This document shows, in pieces, positions 20,272 through 31,310 of a stretch of DNA of 64,000 nucleotides. How positions within the stretch are numbered: the stretch's first letter is position 1; each line of letters starts with the position of its first letter. The notes beneath the pieces were generated by a model that was given only the letters and a program-made list of their open reading frames with translations, did no database searches and was not told where the DNA came from. The DNA comes from Cliona cf. orientalis (Eukaryota; Porifera; Demospongiae; Clionaida; Clionaidae): positions 6,324,001-6,388,000 of the forward strand of contig OZ005707.1 in assembly GCA_963930775.1 (NCBI GenBank), read 5' to 3'. The translations under genes and the position numbers were made by a program.

Positions 20272-23087
20272 ATGTCTCACATAATAATATTATTGAATCT
20301 GCTTTTCCTATTCCTCATAAGTAGGAGTAGAGGTCTACCATCAATATCTCAAAGGTTTGCAATGTTATTGAGCATGCTACAGCATCTAGCAAGCATAAGC
20401 TATATTATAACTTTTAATATCAACCTGCAGCAGTATAGCAGATCCAGAGCCATCAGTACCTCAAAGGTGAACTTGACTGCCCATTGTATTGAAATAATAT
20501 TAATGATGCCGTGCAATTATCAACCTGCAGCCAATATCCACGATTCAATCCGTGTCTTTATAACAGAGAAGACTTTCTACCTTGCAGAGATCATGGGAAT
20601 GCTGGCGTAATCTCACCAGGACCCAAGTAATTATAATATACTTAATCCATTGACCTTTAAACATGAATACCGGTAGTATCATATTCTTGCAATTGTATTC
20701 ATGATTTGCAGCCAGTATACAGTTCATGCTACACGATTCCAAAGACATCGACGGACAGGAAGACCTATCTGTGTCAAGAGAAAGGATGGAGAGCTCCTTC
20801 AAAATGTTGAAGATCTAGGCAGACCTGAGGTCAAGTACCTTTTCTCACCAGGAGCCGAGCGAATTCGACCAGAAAAGTGAGTAAAAGCAATAATACAGCC
20901 AGAATAATAATATTATAGTGTCGGATTTCTGTTACAGCTATGTCAATCAGATGTTAGTGGAATACAATATTGTATGCGAAACTGGACAACCAGCCTTCAT
21001 ACAGTTTCAATCTCTTAGCCTCGAGCCAAAGAATTGTGAACGAAGGTGAGAAAGGAACGCAGATGAGAGAAATTTATTGATAACAGTTTCACGGTGTTTT
21101 AGGTGCAGAGACTATGTTGAAATTGACACTGGCGCAGGAGGACGCATGGAGTTCTGTGGAAACAACAAACCCAATCATCCCATCATTGTTGACAATGGTA
21201 TACATGAGCTATAGCTAGTAGGCTATTCACTAATAATACTGCTGCTGCTGTGTAATATTATACCATTTTCAAGCCCATAATGAGAAATTTTATCCTGCTA
21301 TGTAACAGGTGCATCTTTCATGATCTACCATGTCCTTTATGCAGCTGTTTACATCTAGTGGTATATAGCCTTGCTACACTGTATTGAATTCACTATGCTT
21401 ATAATAGGGCGTTTCACTCTCAAGCTGCGGACTAGCTTCTACTCCAGCTATCCTGGTTTCCGTGTGGTTGTGATATGTGTCAGTAACAGAACAATAAGTA
21501 CGTACAAACATATATTATAGTTATGGAAACACATAATTATAATTATTATAGTCAATCATCACTTTTTTACTTCATATAGACCCCAATACTTGTCATGATT
21601 ATGGAGGATCACCCCGAGTGAGTACATAAAGTAAAATTCAGTGGCCTGTGTGATAATACCGTGGTATTGTCTTCAATTCCTGTAGAACCGTCGTCGTGCC
21701 CCTCTACGTACTGACGAAGATCCAGAAGATTTTGATGAACGTCGTGTACTACACTATGATGGTGATCAACCACCCAACATCAATAGATCTCCAGTGAGTT
21801 GATGCATATAGCTACATGAGTAGCTAACTGGTTCAAAAAATAATTACTGTGTGTGTTCATTGAATGAGACTATTTCAAAGAAGACAGTGCGATTAATAGT
21901 TTTACTAACAGAAAAAACTCCCATGATCATTGAACGAAACTGTGGCTAGTGTATTATAATATACCAAGTGGAGTAATAACTACAATCCACAGTATTTATT
22001 ATCCTTGACTTCTACCTACCCCACATATTCCAGTTTCGATTTTAATGCACCACATGAACATGTATATACTGCTATACTATAATACAGGCTCTTTCCCTGA
22101 CAAGTGCCCAACAGGAGTCTCTTTCAAGCATGGCAGACTCCCTCTTTGACGTAGCTCTCAACCAAGTCCGTCGAAAGGTCACCTCATGGCCACCCCACTC
22201 TTACTCTAGGAACGGTGAGCAGTATATAGCTACCATCATCTCCAGACCTTTCCCATTTTCAATAATAATTATTATAATTAATTTATTATTATGTTAGCTA
22301 ATAACTACCTTTGTTGTTAAGCAATTGCATCTCACCTTAGCAATGTACAATGTCATGCACTCCAATGAATGGCCGATATTTTTATTATCTCATATGCAGA
22401 TCCCGATGATATTCGCTTTCTCTCTGAGCTAGACTTTCAGCCCACGGTACGTCCACCTACACCACCTCCAGTTCCACGCACTCCCTCTCTTCCTCCTTAT
22501 CCACCTCGCCCTCGCCCTCACCTGCCGTTAGGTCCAGATTACGCTGCCCGTCGCCCAGTTAGGCGCAAAAGAGTATCTACACTACAAGTGTCAGGTATGG
22601 ACTAAAGAAATATCGATTGTACGTACGGGACTGATTCATGATATTATCGATTGTATGGTTGTTTGTGACAAAAAAAACGCTTCATCAATTTTTACCTGTT
22701 GTGAATTAATTTTAGTTTGCCGCCTATATGCACTAATTAAAACCGCTATACTGTCGAGGAAGAAGCCTCTCAGTCTCACACTCTCTCTCATCCATACAGG
22801 CCCAGACAGAGTGCAGTTGAACGCCCTTGCTACACTGGAAGCAGTGAGAAATGAAAATTCTTGTAACCCTGTTGCTCATACTATGTCATCCAATTACCTC
22901 ACCATTGCTGAAAGGTTGGCTTCTAAAACATTACCGCGTCTCCTATATAGAACTAATACAGACTGGTACAGTATCATCACTATCTCTGTATTATTTTGTG
23001 TGTACATGCAGGATTGACCCACGACAGGTGCAAGCAGCTCAAACACAGTTCCGAGCAGAACTCGATGTCCCTGAATTTACACCTTAG
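20272..23087 (+). CDS. Secreted CUB-domain protein with furin-type site, paralogue D
   Basis: Signal exon 20272-20354 (MSHIIILLNLLFLFLISRSR). A 36-base in-phase optional exon appears at 20431-20466, a partial duplicate of the signal-exon end (CTCAAAG then donor). Exon from 20531 encodes QYPRFNPCLYNREDFLPC. Then QYTVHATRFQRHRRTGRP, ICVKRKDGELLQNVEDLG and YLFSPGAERI, and the CUB core NQMLVEYNIVC, CRDYVEIDTGAGG, EFCG and PGFRVVVIC. The linker is proline-rich (PTVRPPTPPPVPRTPSLPP), ending RRPVRRKRVSTLQ, a predicted convertase site. The C-terminal module has LTSAQQESLSSMADSLF, SWPPHSYSRN, LEAVRNENSCNPVAHT and IDPRQVQAAQTQF. It stops with the TAG at 23085-23087. Predicted secreted; function unknown. 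Confidence 0.78.
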
Positions 23088-23482
23088 GACGCACCGATGG
23101 CCTTTCCACCGTCCAAGGAACAACTCAATGACATGTACTGTAGCACAATCAACTTTAGGTTAGTTTCAGTCTCGTCTCATTAGAATTATTAACTGCTGCA
23201 TTATAGTAGCTATACTCTGGAAAATTTTATACAGATCGAGTTGACCTATGCTCTTGCTCTTGTAAAGCTGCGCGATTGCGGTCACAGTTTCTGGAGTAAA
23301 AATGTACCTACAGCAATTTCCGCAGTAGCTAATTGTCTCCATGGCACTTGAGTCAGTTTAAATATCTGCACGTACACACATATCTACATACAAAGACTTT
23401 AACTTAAGCATGGAGCTTACCATATCACTGTGATGAATGATACTATATATGGTATTGTGTACATGGCATGGATTGATCAAGC
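23088..23482. other. Convergent intergenic gap
   Basis: Lies between the 3' ends of CUB gene D (+) and the anillin-like gene (-). Contains the duplicated flank noted after gene C. No coding seen. Confidence 0.5.
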
Positions 23483-26371
23483 TTAAGGTTTCCATGTGTT
23501 CAAACAAGTGATCAAACTGTTCAGTGCAGTCATCCACTGATTCAATTGAGCCTCAGAATCTGCCGAGAGAAGCAACCTGTAGCTATGTTAAATATTTTTT
23601 GTGCATGTATTGGACAGCTATAACGATGAATATCTTGTAACTCATTGCCACGTATACTAATATCTCTACTTACTCTTTAGAATGAGGGGAGGGAAGGATG
23701 AAGGAGTGCTCCCATGCACAAACATTGGGGTTGGCCAATTCAGCAAGTGATGTGCATTCACACAAATTCCACGTCGATATTGGGGGCTGGATGTCAAAAG
23801 ATGCATGATATACTGAGATGGCTAACTCAATAAAATTTATATGTAGTTTTACCTCAGAGTGTTCTGGTTGGTCAGGGTAAAGCCAGTAGCTTAAGGAATG
23901 GCTATTCAGCACAAACCATCTCCTACCCCACTGATGCCCGCCAAATAAAGTCTGCGTAGAGAGAGAGAGAGAGTTAACAAGGAAGTACATCTTAAGACTT
24001 AGCGATGTTTCATACCAGGTATCCTTGAAGAGGGAGGTCCTCCATGACGGAAGCTATGTCAGGCTCAGCCTGCAGGCAAGCCTGAATGGCACAGACAGCA
24101 CTAGACTGTTGCTCCATGTTGAATACCCTTTGCTTTAGAGATCCTCTATCGATACGGATACTCCCAATCCTCTGAAACTTAGACAAGAGTGGCTCCGCCT
24201 TTTCACGATCACTTGTACTCCCACCTATACAAGCAACATAATATTATAGCTGTTAAAATTAGCATCGTTACAGAGAAAATGCATGTCATTGCTTACCTTC
24301 GGTCTCAGTTACAGGACTCATGCAAGAACTCTGTAGTATTACAACATAGTAGTGACAGTGGTAGCCAGAAGATAATGACATTGTACATTTTTTTGTACTT
24401 ACCAATAAAAATTGTGGGTTGTATCGATTCACCAAAGCAGGAGTCTTTAGGGCAAGCTATTGTACAATGTCATGTATAATGATAATAATAATATTATTCA
24501 TTTGATCCATGATTAGCTAGATTATTTTGTCTATACAATCAAAAAGTACTCACACAGTTGATGGCATTCATGACCTTCTGCTTTAGTGGCTGCATACCGT
24601 TGTCTACAGCCTATATGCGCGTATAAAGCACATTCAGCAGAACTCAAATAACAACGCTAATACAACTCAAACTTAATTAGCTATAGGCCGGCAACTCACT
24701 AAGTGGTATACTTCGATGATCAATTCAAAATTATGCTGTATCCAAGGCCTATATAAAAATTATATTCATGTTAACATTTCATAACAAACTTTAGTAGCTA
24801 TACTCACAGTGTGAAGCAGTTGTTGAATTCAACTCTAAATGTGGTATCAGTACATGTGGTAGAGGAGAGGGTTGCTATGTGTGTGGCTGTGATCCCTTTC
24901 GATTGGGCTTCTTTGACAAGACAGAGAAGATGATGAGTAGCTGGTGAGGACTTGAGCTTTCTGATGAAACCATCACTGAGAATCAACTTAATACCTTAAT
25001 GTATGATGTACAAAAATAATGCAAGATCAATTGTGTGCGGATACTATTATACTATTACCGTATTTCTTCTAAAAATTCGGCATGGAAATAATAATATTGC
25101 TTTAGCTTCGCCGAATTTTTAGAGGTTAATATTCATCATTCTGTCTGCGTGCGCATTTCATTCCCGTTTATAGCATATACGCATGACGACCTTTGCCGAA
25201 AAATTAGAGACTATATTCAATCATTCGGTAAAGGGTGCCGAATAATTAGAAGGGCCGAATTTTTAGAAGAAATACGGTATATGCTATTATTACTTGTGAG
25301 ATAGATAGTAGCAGAGCAGGGTAAAATACTGTCCATTTCTTCTTCTGTCTTGAGAGTGGCCACTGTCTGCCCAAATTCAGAAACCATTTGCTGAGCTTCA
25401 GATATGTACGTAAAATACCTCTCTCCTGCACAGTGCATAATGTGATCCGATATTAAAAGGGTGATCCACAATACTAGCCACCAGCTAGCTACTTTACCTG
25501 CAAGTAAGATAATCCTCTCTGCTTCAAAATACTCCACATCTGCACACATGGCCATGGATTGAGCTTGACTGGCCTCTTGCTGAACCACCAGCTGAGACGA
25601 AGCTTCCTCAAGGAAAACCTATAGCACAATAATTTTGCATTACAATTTTATCAGATTCTATCTAAAAATTCACGTCGTCCAACTGTTACCTCGATGATTT
25701 CTTGTCTTCTGATGGCCTCGGCTCTCCCGAGCTTCAATCGAGAAGTGATAGGATCTGTCGGTTTCACCAGTGGACCTGTCCATCCATCACTACGACGCTT
25801 CAAGCTGTGAATCACCAGAGAGGCATCATCACAAACACTTTCAACTTCTTGCCTCTCTTTCTTTGTAGACTTAGTGTGGCGTGATTTTGAAGTGGATTTG
25901 AACGATTTTAATGAGAGTTGATCATTACAGGTAGCACAAGTGTATGAACTGAGAGTAGTGAAATTGGAAAAGAGGCTGACACTATCACCATATGAGGAGC
26001 AGGCCTCCTGCAATTGTATTTGGAGATCTGAGGCTGAGGAATTACAATTGCAGAGGTCCTCAGGAAAGGGAGTTGTAGCGGTGACAAAGTTGTGACCATA
26101 GTGCTTGGCTAGACCAAACTGCAAGTCATGGTCAGAAGGCGTGACGGTTCTGCTGTCAGGCTGGGCAGAATCATACCCAGAGGAGCAAACACTATCAGCC
26201 AGACTGAACATGGAACCAGTTCTGCCACGTACAGTTGTGGTCCTAGCCGCAGTTTGAGACTGTAAGGAGATAACATAATAATAACTTTGCTTCCATATCT
26301 CACTTCTATGCATAGCTACTATGGTATTTAATACTCACACGAAAGGACATCCTTTTTGCTCCACTTATCAT
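23483..26371 (-). CDS. Compact anillin-like protein (AHD + PH domain)
   Basis: Starts with a short exon 26339-26371 (MISGAKRMSFR), then exon 25690-26259 with a Ser-rich, low-complexity N-terminus. Later exons encode EASQAQSMAMCADVEYFEAERIILLA split over a junction, matching the helical start of the anillin homology domain, then ILSDGFIRKLKSSPATHHLL (24804-24970). A PH domain follows: GGHQWGRRWFVLNSHSLSYW (near 23900-23950), WNLCECTSLAELANPNVC, and a final exon with LLLSADSEAQLNQWMTALNS ending at TAA 23483-23485. Anillins scaffold RhoA, septins and membrane at the cytokinetic furrow. The N-terminus here is only about 200 residues, much shorter than in vertebrate anillin, and I see no clear myosin- or actin-binding segments. 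A divergent promoter with an E2F-like word lies at 26372-26602. Confidence 0.75.
25056..25279. mobile_element. MITE-like element with ~25 bp terminal inverted repeats
   Basis: Left end taccgtatttcttctaaaaa and right end tttttagaagaaatacggta are near-perfect inverted copies bounding 224 bases. Internal sub-terminal copies of the ccgaatttttaga word occur at about 25112 and 25253. No coding capacity. Lies in an intron of the anillin-like gene. Confidence 0.7.
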
Positions 26372-26602
26372 CTTTGAAATAAGCTATATAGGTTTGTTTA
26401 TCACACCTAGTCTAGGCTGTTTACACTTGGGAGTTAACATTTCCCGCCAAAAGTTTAAAATCGCGCTCACTTGTACGCATGCGCAAAAGAACTCGAGGAG
26501 CAACACCCACGTAATTAGCGGCATAGCTACACCTCTTGTGGTTATAGGTGTTAAGTACTGCGTGGCACATAAATATTTCATGATTTCGGCATCGCTACCA
26601 AC
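26372..26602. promoter_or_regulatory. Divergent promoter with E2F-like and NRF1-like words
   Basis: 231 bases separate the anillin-like ATG (-) and the first DUF1295-gene ATG (+). It contains tttcccgccaaaa at 26440-26452, an excellent match to an E2F site, and cgcatgcgc at 26477-26485. E2F control would suit a cytokinesis gene. Confidence 0.5.
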
Positions 26603-27833
26603 ATGGATAAAGTTCTTGTGAATGCGGTGATCACTGATTTCTTCATACAATACGGCCTGTTCCTCATTGCGATATACCTGAGGACAGAAAAATTCTTTTT
26701 CCTTGCTGGATCCGCCACGTTCTTCGTGACTGTTCAATCTCTCTTTACAGGAACAATGTACCCCAGGCAGGTTAGTGGGCTGATTTATTAATACCCATAG
26801 CTACATCTACAGATGATAGGCCAGGGTATGGCGATTTATGTGTACAGTGGCTGATCCTGGGGTGGGATGGATAGGGTGGCTGGCCACTCCATCTTTTAGA
26901 CCTGGCTCAATTTAGGAGGGGTGTGGTCAGATTAAAACAGTGGGTAACTGTTTTTGTACAAATTATACAGATAGTGGTGGGGGAGGCTAGATTATGAGCC
27001 ACTTTACTCCTTGATAATGCAATGATTCTATCTACACTTGTCTCACGGCAGGTGATTCAAAGCACTCTGGTGAGCGTATGGGGAATGCGTCTCGGACTGT
27101 TTCTGATTGCCCGTATGTGGCGAGATGGCCATGATTACAGATTCAACCAAGCCAAGAAAAGTCCCATAATATTCTTTGCCTTCTGGACTGTAGAAGGTAT
27201 ACTACATGTATCTAGTAAGGTGTAGCATAATAAGTTGTTGTTTTTTTTTTTCAAGGTATATGGGTATGGGTGATCCTCCTTCCAACACTGATCGTCAACT
27301 CCAAAAGTGTTGACACAAAATTTTGTGTGAGTGACTACATAGGTTGGAGTCTATGGTTATTTGGAATGTTGCTGGAGTGTGTGGCAGACTATCAAAAGTA
27401 CGTCTTCAGAGGCGAATCAGCGAACAAGTACGTTGATATGAGATATCTCACACCAGCAAATCATGTATAAACCTATATATATACCTCAGGGACAAATGGA
27501 TAAGCCATGGGCTTTGGAGAGTCGTCCGTCATCCAAACTATCTTGGAGAAATTGTACTCTGGACTGGTCTTTTTATTTCAGCATCATCAACGTTTACAGA
27601 GGTACACAGAATCTGTATCATTAAAGCTAAAATCTATATCAAGAGTATTTGTATATATTTTTCAGGGTTGGGAGCTACTAAGTGTGATCTCTCCAATATT
27701 CGTCGCCTTTCTGTTGACTTTTGTGTCGGGAATTCCACTTTTAGAGAAGCTGAATGAGGAGAAGTGGAAAGGGAACCCACAGTATCGCCAATACATGAAG
27801 AACACTCCAAAACTCATTCCCTATCTTTACTAA
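26603..27833 (+). CDS. DUF1295 / steroid 5-alpha-reductase-like membrane enzyme, copy 1
   Basis: Five exons: 26603-26770, 27052-27196, 27256-27427, about 27491-27600, and about 27666-27833. Several hydrophobic helices are visible (FFIQYGLFLIAIYL; WVILLPTLIV; WSLWLFGMLLECVADY). The exon-4 motif WRVVRHPNYLGEIVLWTGLF is the signature of the 5-alpha-reductase/ICMT-like C-terminal fold that binds cofactor. The C-terminus is GNPQYRQYMKNTPKLIPYLY. Family knowledge: DUF1295 proteins are predicted membrane oxidoreductases, mostly with unknown substrate. It is the most diverged of three tandem copies. Confidence 0.75.
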
Positions 27834-27999
27834 AAGAATATACCATGACATTACATTCCAACTGACTCCTATGCATATTTCATCCTATACAATGTCGTAA
27901 TAATTTATTAACACCCCGCCCCAAGTCCCCTTGCATAAAGTGGGTGTGGTCACAAAATTTCCGCCCGGATAAATAATCTTGGCCATAGCCTCTGACAGT

Positions 28000-29362
28000 A
28001 TGGGGAATGTTCTCGCGAAGGCCGCAGTCACCGACATGGCCTTGCATTGGGGCCTCTTTCTCATCGCGGCCTACCTCAGGACGGAGAAGTTTGTCGACCT
28101 CGCTGGATGCAGCACCTTCATCTTGCTCGCTATCCAGTCGCTCCTCAGCACCAGAAAACTGTTCCCCAGACAGGTAGTACCTGTATTAATGTGGTAGTAT
28201 AAATACTTTCCAATTATACCGTCAGAGGTCTATTATGAAGACGCCATGGGCCATCAGGGATTCGGTAAAGGGTCGTTACGTTTAATTTGTAGCCTCAAGT
28301 AAAATAATGACATTGTTTGAATTTCACATGTACAGTTGATTCAGAGCAGCCTTGTGTGTATGTGGGCCGTCCGGCTTGGACTGTTTCTTATCATGCGAGG
28401 GCTACATGCCAGCGATGACAGCTGGTTCAATAGAAACATCAGGGATAACCCAAAGAGATTCTTCATCTTTTGGACATTGCAGGGTACTATAATAATAATA
28501 ATACTGGTAAATATCCCATATCCCAATTCAGGCTCCTCCCAGTTTGGATAACAGAGAACCCTGGGAGGAGCGTTGGGGATGAGCTAAATTGAACCACCAA
28601 TGCCAAGATGTACTAGATCAGCATTTCCAATTGTGTATTGAATTTACTCCCTGCAGGTCTGTGGGTGTGGCTGACCCTCCTCCCAACTCTCATTATCAAC
28701 TCCAAGCGTAAGGACAAAGAGTTGTGTACCAGAGACTATGTTGGCTGGGGGGTGTGGCTGGCTGGAATGCTGATGGAAGTTGTTGCAGATTACCAAAAGT
28801 ATGCCTTCAGGAGCAACCCAGCTAACAAGTAAGTCACATAAGACACTATTTTATATTATGCGTTTTAGCACAAAAAATTTCCATGATTGTAGTGTATTTT
28901 TACCACTAATGAGCCAGAGCATACAATTCACACTCGATAAATGTTCAACCCTTAAATCACCTATTCGAAAATTATTGAAGCTTAACTCTGCTGTTTTTAG
29001 GGAATTGTGGATTAGCCATGGGCTTTGGAGCATTGTTCGTCATCCAAACTACCTTGGAGAAATCCTTCTCTGGACTGGTCTTTTCATTTCTGCTTCATCC
29101 ACTTTTAAACAGGTTTATCTATAGCATTATATATACCACCAAAAGTTTAACAATTTGTAGATTGTATTATGATTAAGATTACTTCATTTTATAGGGCAAG
29201 GAGTTTCTGAGTGTGCTGTCCCCAATCTTTGTGGCATATCTCTTGACTCGTGTGTCAGGAATACCAATCCTGGAGCGACAAAACTGGAAGAAGTGGAAGG
29301 AGAACCCTCAGTACCTCCAATATCTGCAGAACACTCCTAAACTTATCCCTTTCCTGTATTAG
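28000..29362 (+). CDS. DUF1295 / steroid 5-alpha-reductase-like membrane enzyme, copy 2
   Basis: Same five-exon structure as its neighbours. Starts MGNVLAKAAVTDMALHWGLF; exon 2 begins LIQSSLVCMWAVRLGLFLIM; exon 3 begins LWVWLTLLPTLIINSK; exon 4 has SHGLWSIVRHPNYLGEILLW; it ends NTPKLIPFLY and TAG at 29360-29362. Much closer to copy 3 than to copy 1, so the 2/3 duplication is younger. The intron at about 28490-28660 carries a hairpin (28532-28571). Confidence 0.75.
28532..28571. repeat. Intronic hairpin
   Basis: gctcctcccag (28532-28542) pairs with ctgggaggagc (28561-28571); the arms extend imperfectly outward. Not present at the matching intron position of copy 3, so it is an insertion or local rearrangement after duplication. 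Confidence 0.6.
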
Positions 29363-29393
29363 TAGTAAATTGCACGCATGCGTATTACGACTC

Positions 29394-29406
29394 TTCCCGC
29401 CAAAAG
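29394..29406. promoter_or_regulatory. E2F-like word upstream of DUF1295 copy 3
   Basis: ttcccgccaaaag, the same word as at 26441-26453, about 100 bases upstream of the ATG at 29507; a GC palindrome gcacgcatgcgt lies just before it at 29372-29383. Confidence 0.35.
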
Positions 29407-29506
29407 TCGAGTTTTGTTGCGCATGCTCGAGCGCTTGTATCCAATTTTAGCACCCCCGCCCCTGAACAATCCCTTTCTGTTTGTGGGGATCGAGCGAAGT
29501 ACAAGT

Positions 29507-31047
29507 ATGGGGAACGTTCTCGTGAAGGCTGCAGTCACCGATATGGCTTTGCAATGGGGCCTCTTTCTCATCGCGGCCTACTTTAGGACGGAAAAGTTTT
29601 ACGACCTCGCTGGATCGAGCACGTTCATCTTGCTCGCCATCCAGTCGCTCCTCAGCACCGGAAAACTGTTCCCCAGACAGGTATTATGCTAATAAATACT
29701 AGAAAAATATGCCAGTGAGCCTATTAAAGATCGAAAATGGTAATTCAAAAGGCCTAGTTTATAATAATTACAAGCGCTGATGTAACACTGGATTGGGTAC
29801 AGGGTCGTTACTTTTGCTTAACTTTCACAGTTGATTCAGAGCAGCCTTGTGTGTATGTGGGCCGTCCGCCTTGGACTCTTTCTGTTCATGCGAGTGCTAC
29901 GTGACAGCCATGATAGCAGATTCAATAGAGTCAGGGACAATCCAAAAAGATTCTTCATCTATTGGACAGTGCAAGGTACATGTACTGTAAGGTTCTAATT
30001 ACAGCACCGCTCTAATGTAAGCACCACTAATTATAGCGCAAGGTACAGTCAGAACTGGCACCTTAAGTAATTTTTAAATGTTCTAATGGAGAGCCAAGCG
30101 CGATTCTGAATTTTGGCACTGTAATTAGAACAACATCAGCATGCATAAAAATTAGCACCCCCCCCCCCCCCCACCCAGTTACAGTTGTATTGATAAATCA
30201 AAATCAAAATATATTATGTCCCTGCAGGTCTGTGGGTGTGGCTGACCCTCCTCCCAACTCTCATTGTCAACTCCAAGCGCGAGGACAAAGAGCTGTGTAC
30301 CAGAGACTATGTTGGCTGGGGGGTGTGGCTGGCTGGAATGCTGATGGAAGTCGTTGCAGATTACCAAAAGTATGCCTTCAGGAGCAACCCAGCTAACAAG
30401 TAAGTCCCTATTCGTTAATAGTAACACTATCTTTATCGTCTTGGAAAGTTACTCAGGCCTGGAAAATACTTGGTGGTTGGGGGTGGGGGGGGGGGGGAGA
30501 TCCATCGAATTAGCACACATTATGCCATGACTACTACTGATTAGCCTCACTGTCATTAATTTTTATGCTTCCCTATTAATTATTTTTAGGGAATTATGGA
30601 TTAGCCATGGGCTTTGGGGCATTGTTCGTCATCCAAACTACCTTGGAGAAATCCTACTCTGGACTGGTCTTTTCATTTCTGCTTCATCCACTTTCAAGGT
30701 ATTATTAATTTTGACATTAATAACTGATCTAGATGCAGAATAATATATAGTTGCCCTATCTCCTCAGATTTTTGATAGATGATCACAAAATACAATAATT
30801 ATTCCATTCTAGGGACTTTAATACTAGTCTAGATCAGTCCCTTAGAAAAATATGTGATAGGATCATTTCATTTTTATAGGGGAAGGAGTTTCTGAGTGTG
30901 CTGTCCCCAATCTTTGTAGCGTTTCTCTTGACTCGTGTGTCAGGAATACCAATCCTGGAGCGACAAAACTGGAAGAAATGGAAGGAGAACCCTCAGTACC
31001 TCCAGTATCTGCAGAACACGCCTAAACTTATCCCTTTCCTCTATTAG
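29507..31047 (+). CDS. DUF1295 / steroid 5-alpha-reductase-like membrane enzyme, copy 3
   Basis: Near-duplicate of copy 2. Starts MGNVLVKAAVTDMALQWGLF; contains LCTRDYVGWGVWLAGMLMEV-type helices (residues LWLAGMLMEVV visible at 30320-30350); exon 4 has SHGLWGIVRHPNYLGEILLW; ends NTPKLIPFLY with TAG at 31045-31047. Introns differ from copy 2 by a MITE-like insertion (29992-30131) and by poly-C and poly-G runs (30158-30172, 30485-30497). Confidence 0.75.
29992..30131. mobile_element. MITE-like element, 140 bp
   Basis: Left end gttctaattacag and right end ctgtaattagaac are perfect inverted repeats. No coding capacity. Lies in an intron of DUF1295 copy 3 and is absent from the matching intron of copy 2. 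Confidence 0.6.
30158..30172 (+). repeat. Poly-C run
   Basis: Fifteen consecutive C in an intron. A similar run lies at 63510-63524, and a G run at 30485-30497. Prone to sequencing and replication slippage. Confidence 0.9.
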
Positions 31048-31310
31048 TAATTCGTACGCATGAGTATTGCATACCGTTCTATTCGCTAATTCAATATTCA
31101 TTGCTTTGTGCATTAATTTTGCGTTTTTGGGCGCGGGGGCTGCGGCCGAGGATCGCGCGAGCGGCTATAGTATGTAGCGCGCGCGAGGGTGTTGACATGA
31201 CGTAAAAGTGACACTTTGAAATATTTTATATCGCGCAAGGGTACGGAGTACATGTACCAAAGGGTGCGATCGTGTTTCTTGAGTCGCTTGTTCAAAAGAC
31301 GCTGCTAGCT
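31048..31310. promoter_or_regulatory. GC-rich promoter of the proline-rich two-TM protein
   Basis: About 31125-31200 is strikingly GC/CpG-rich for this AT-rich window (gcgcgggggctgcggccg; gcgcgcgcgag), followed by a CRE-like tgacgta at 31198-31204. No coding seen. Confidence 0.5.
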
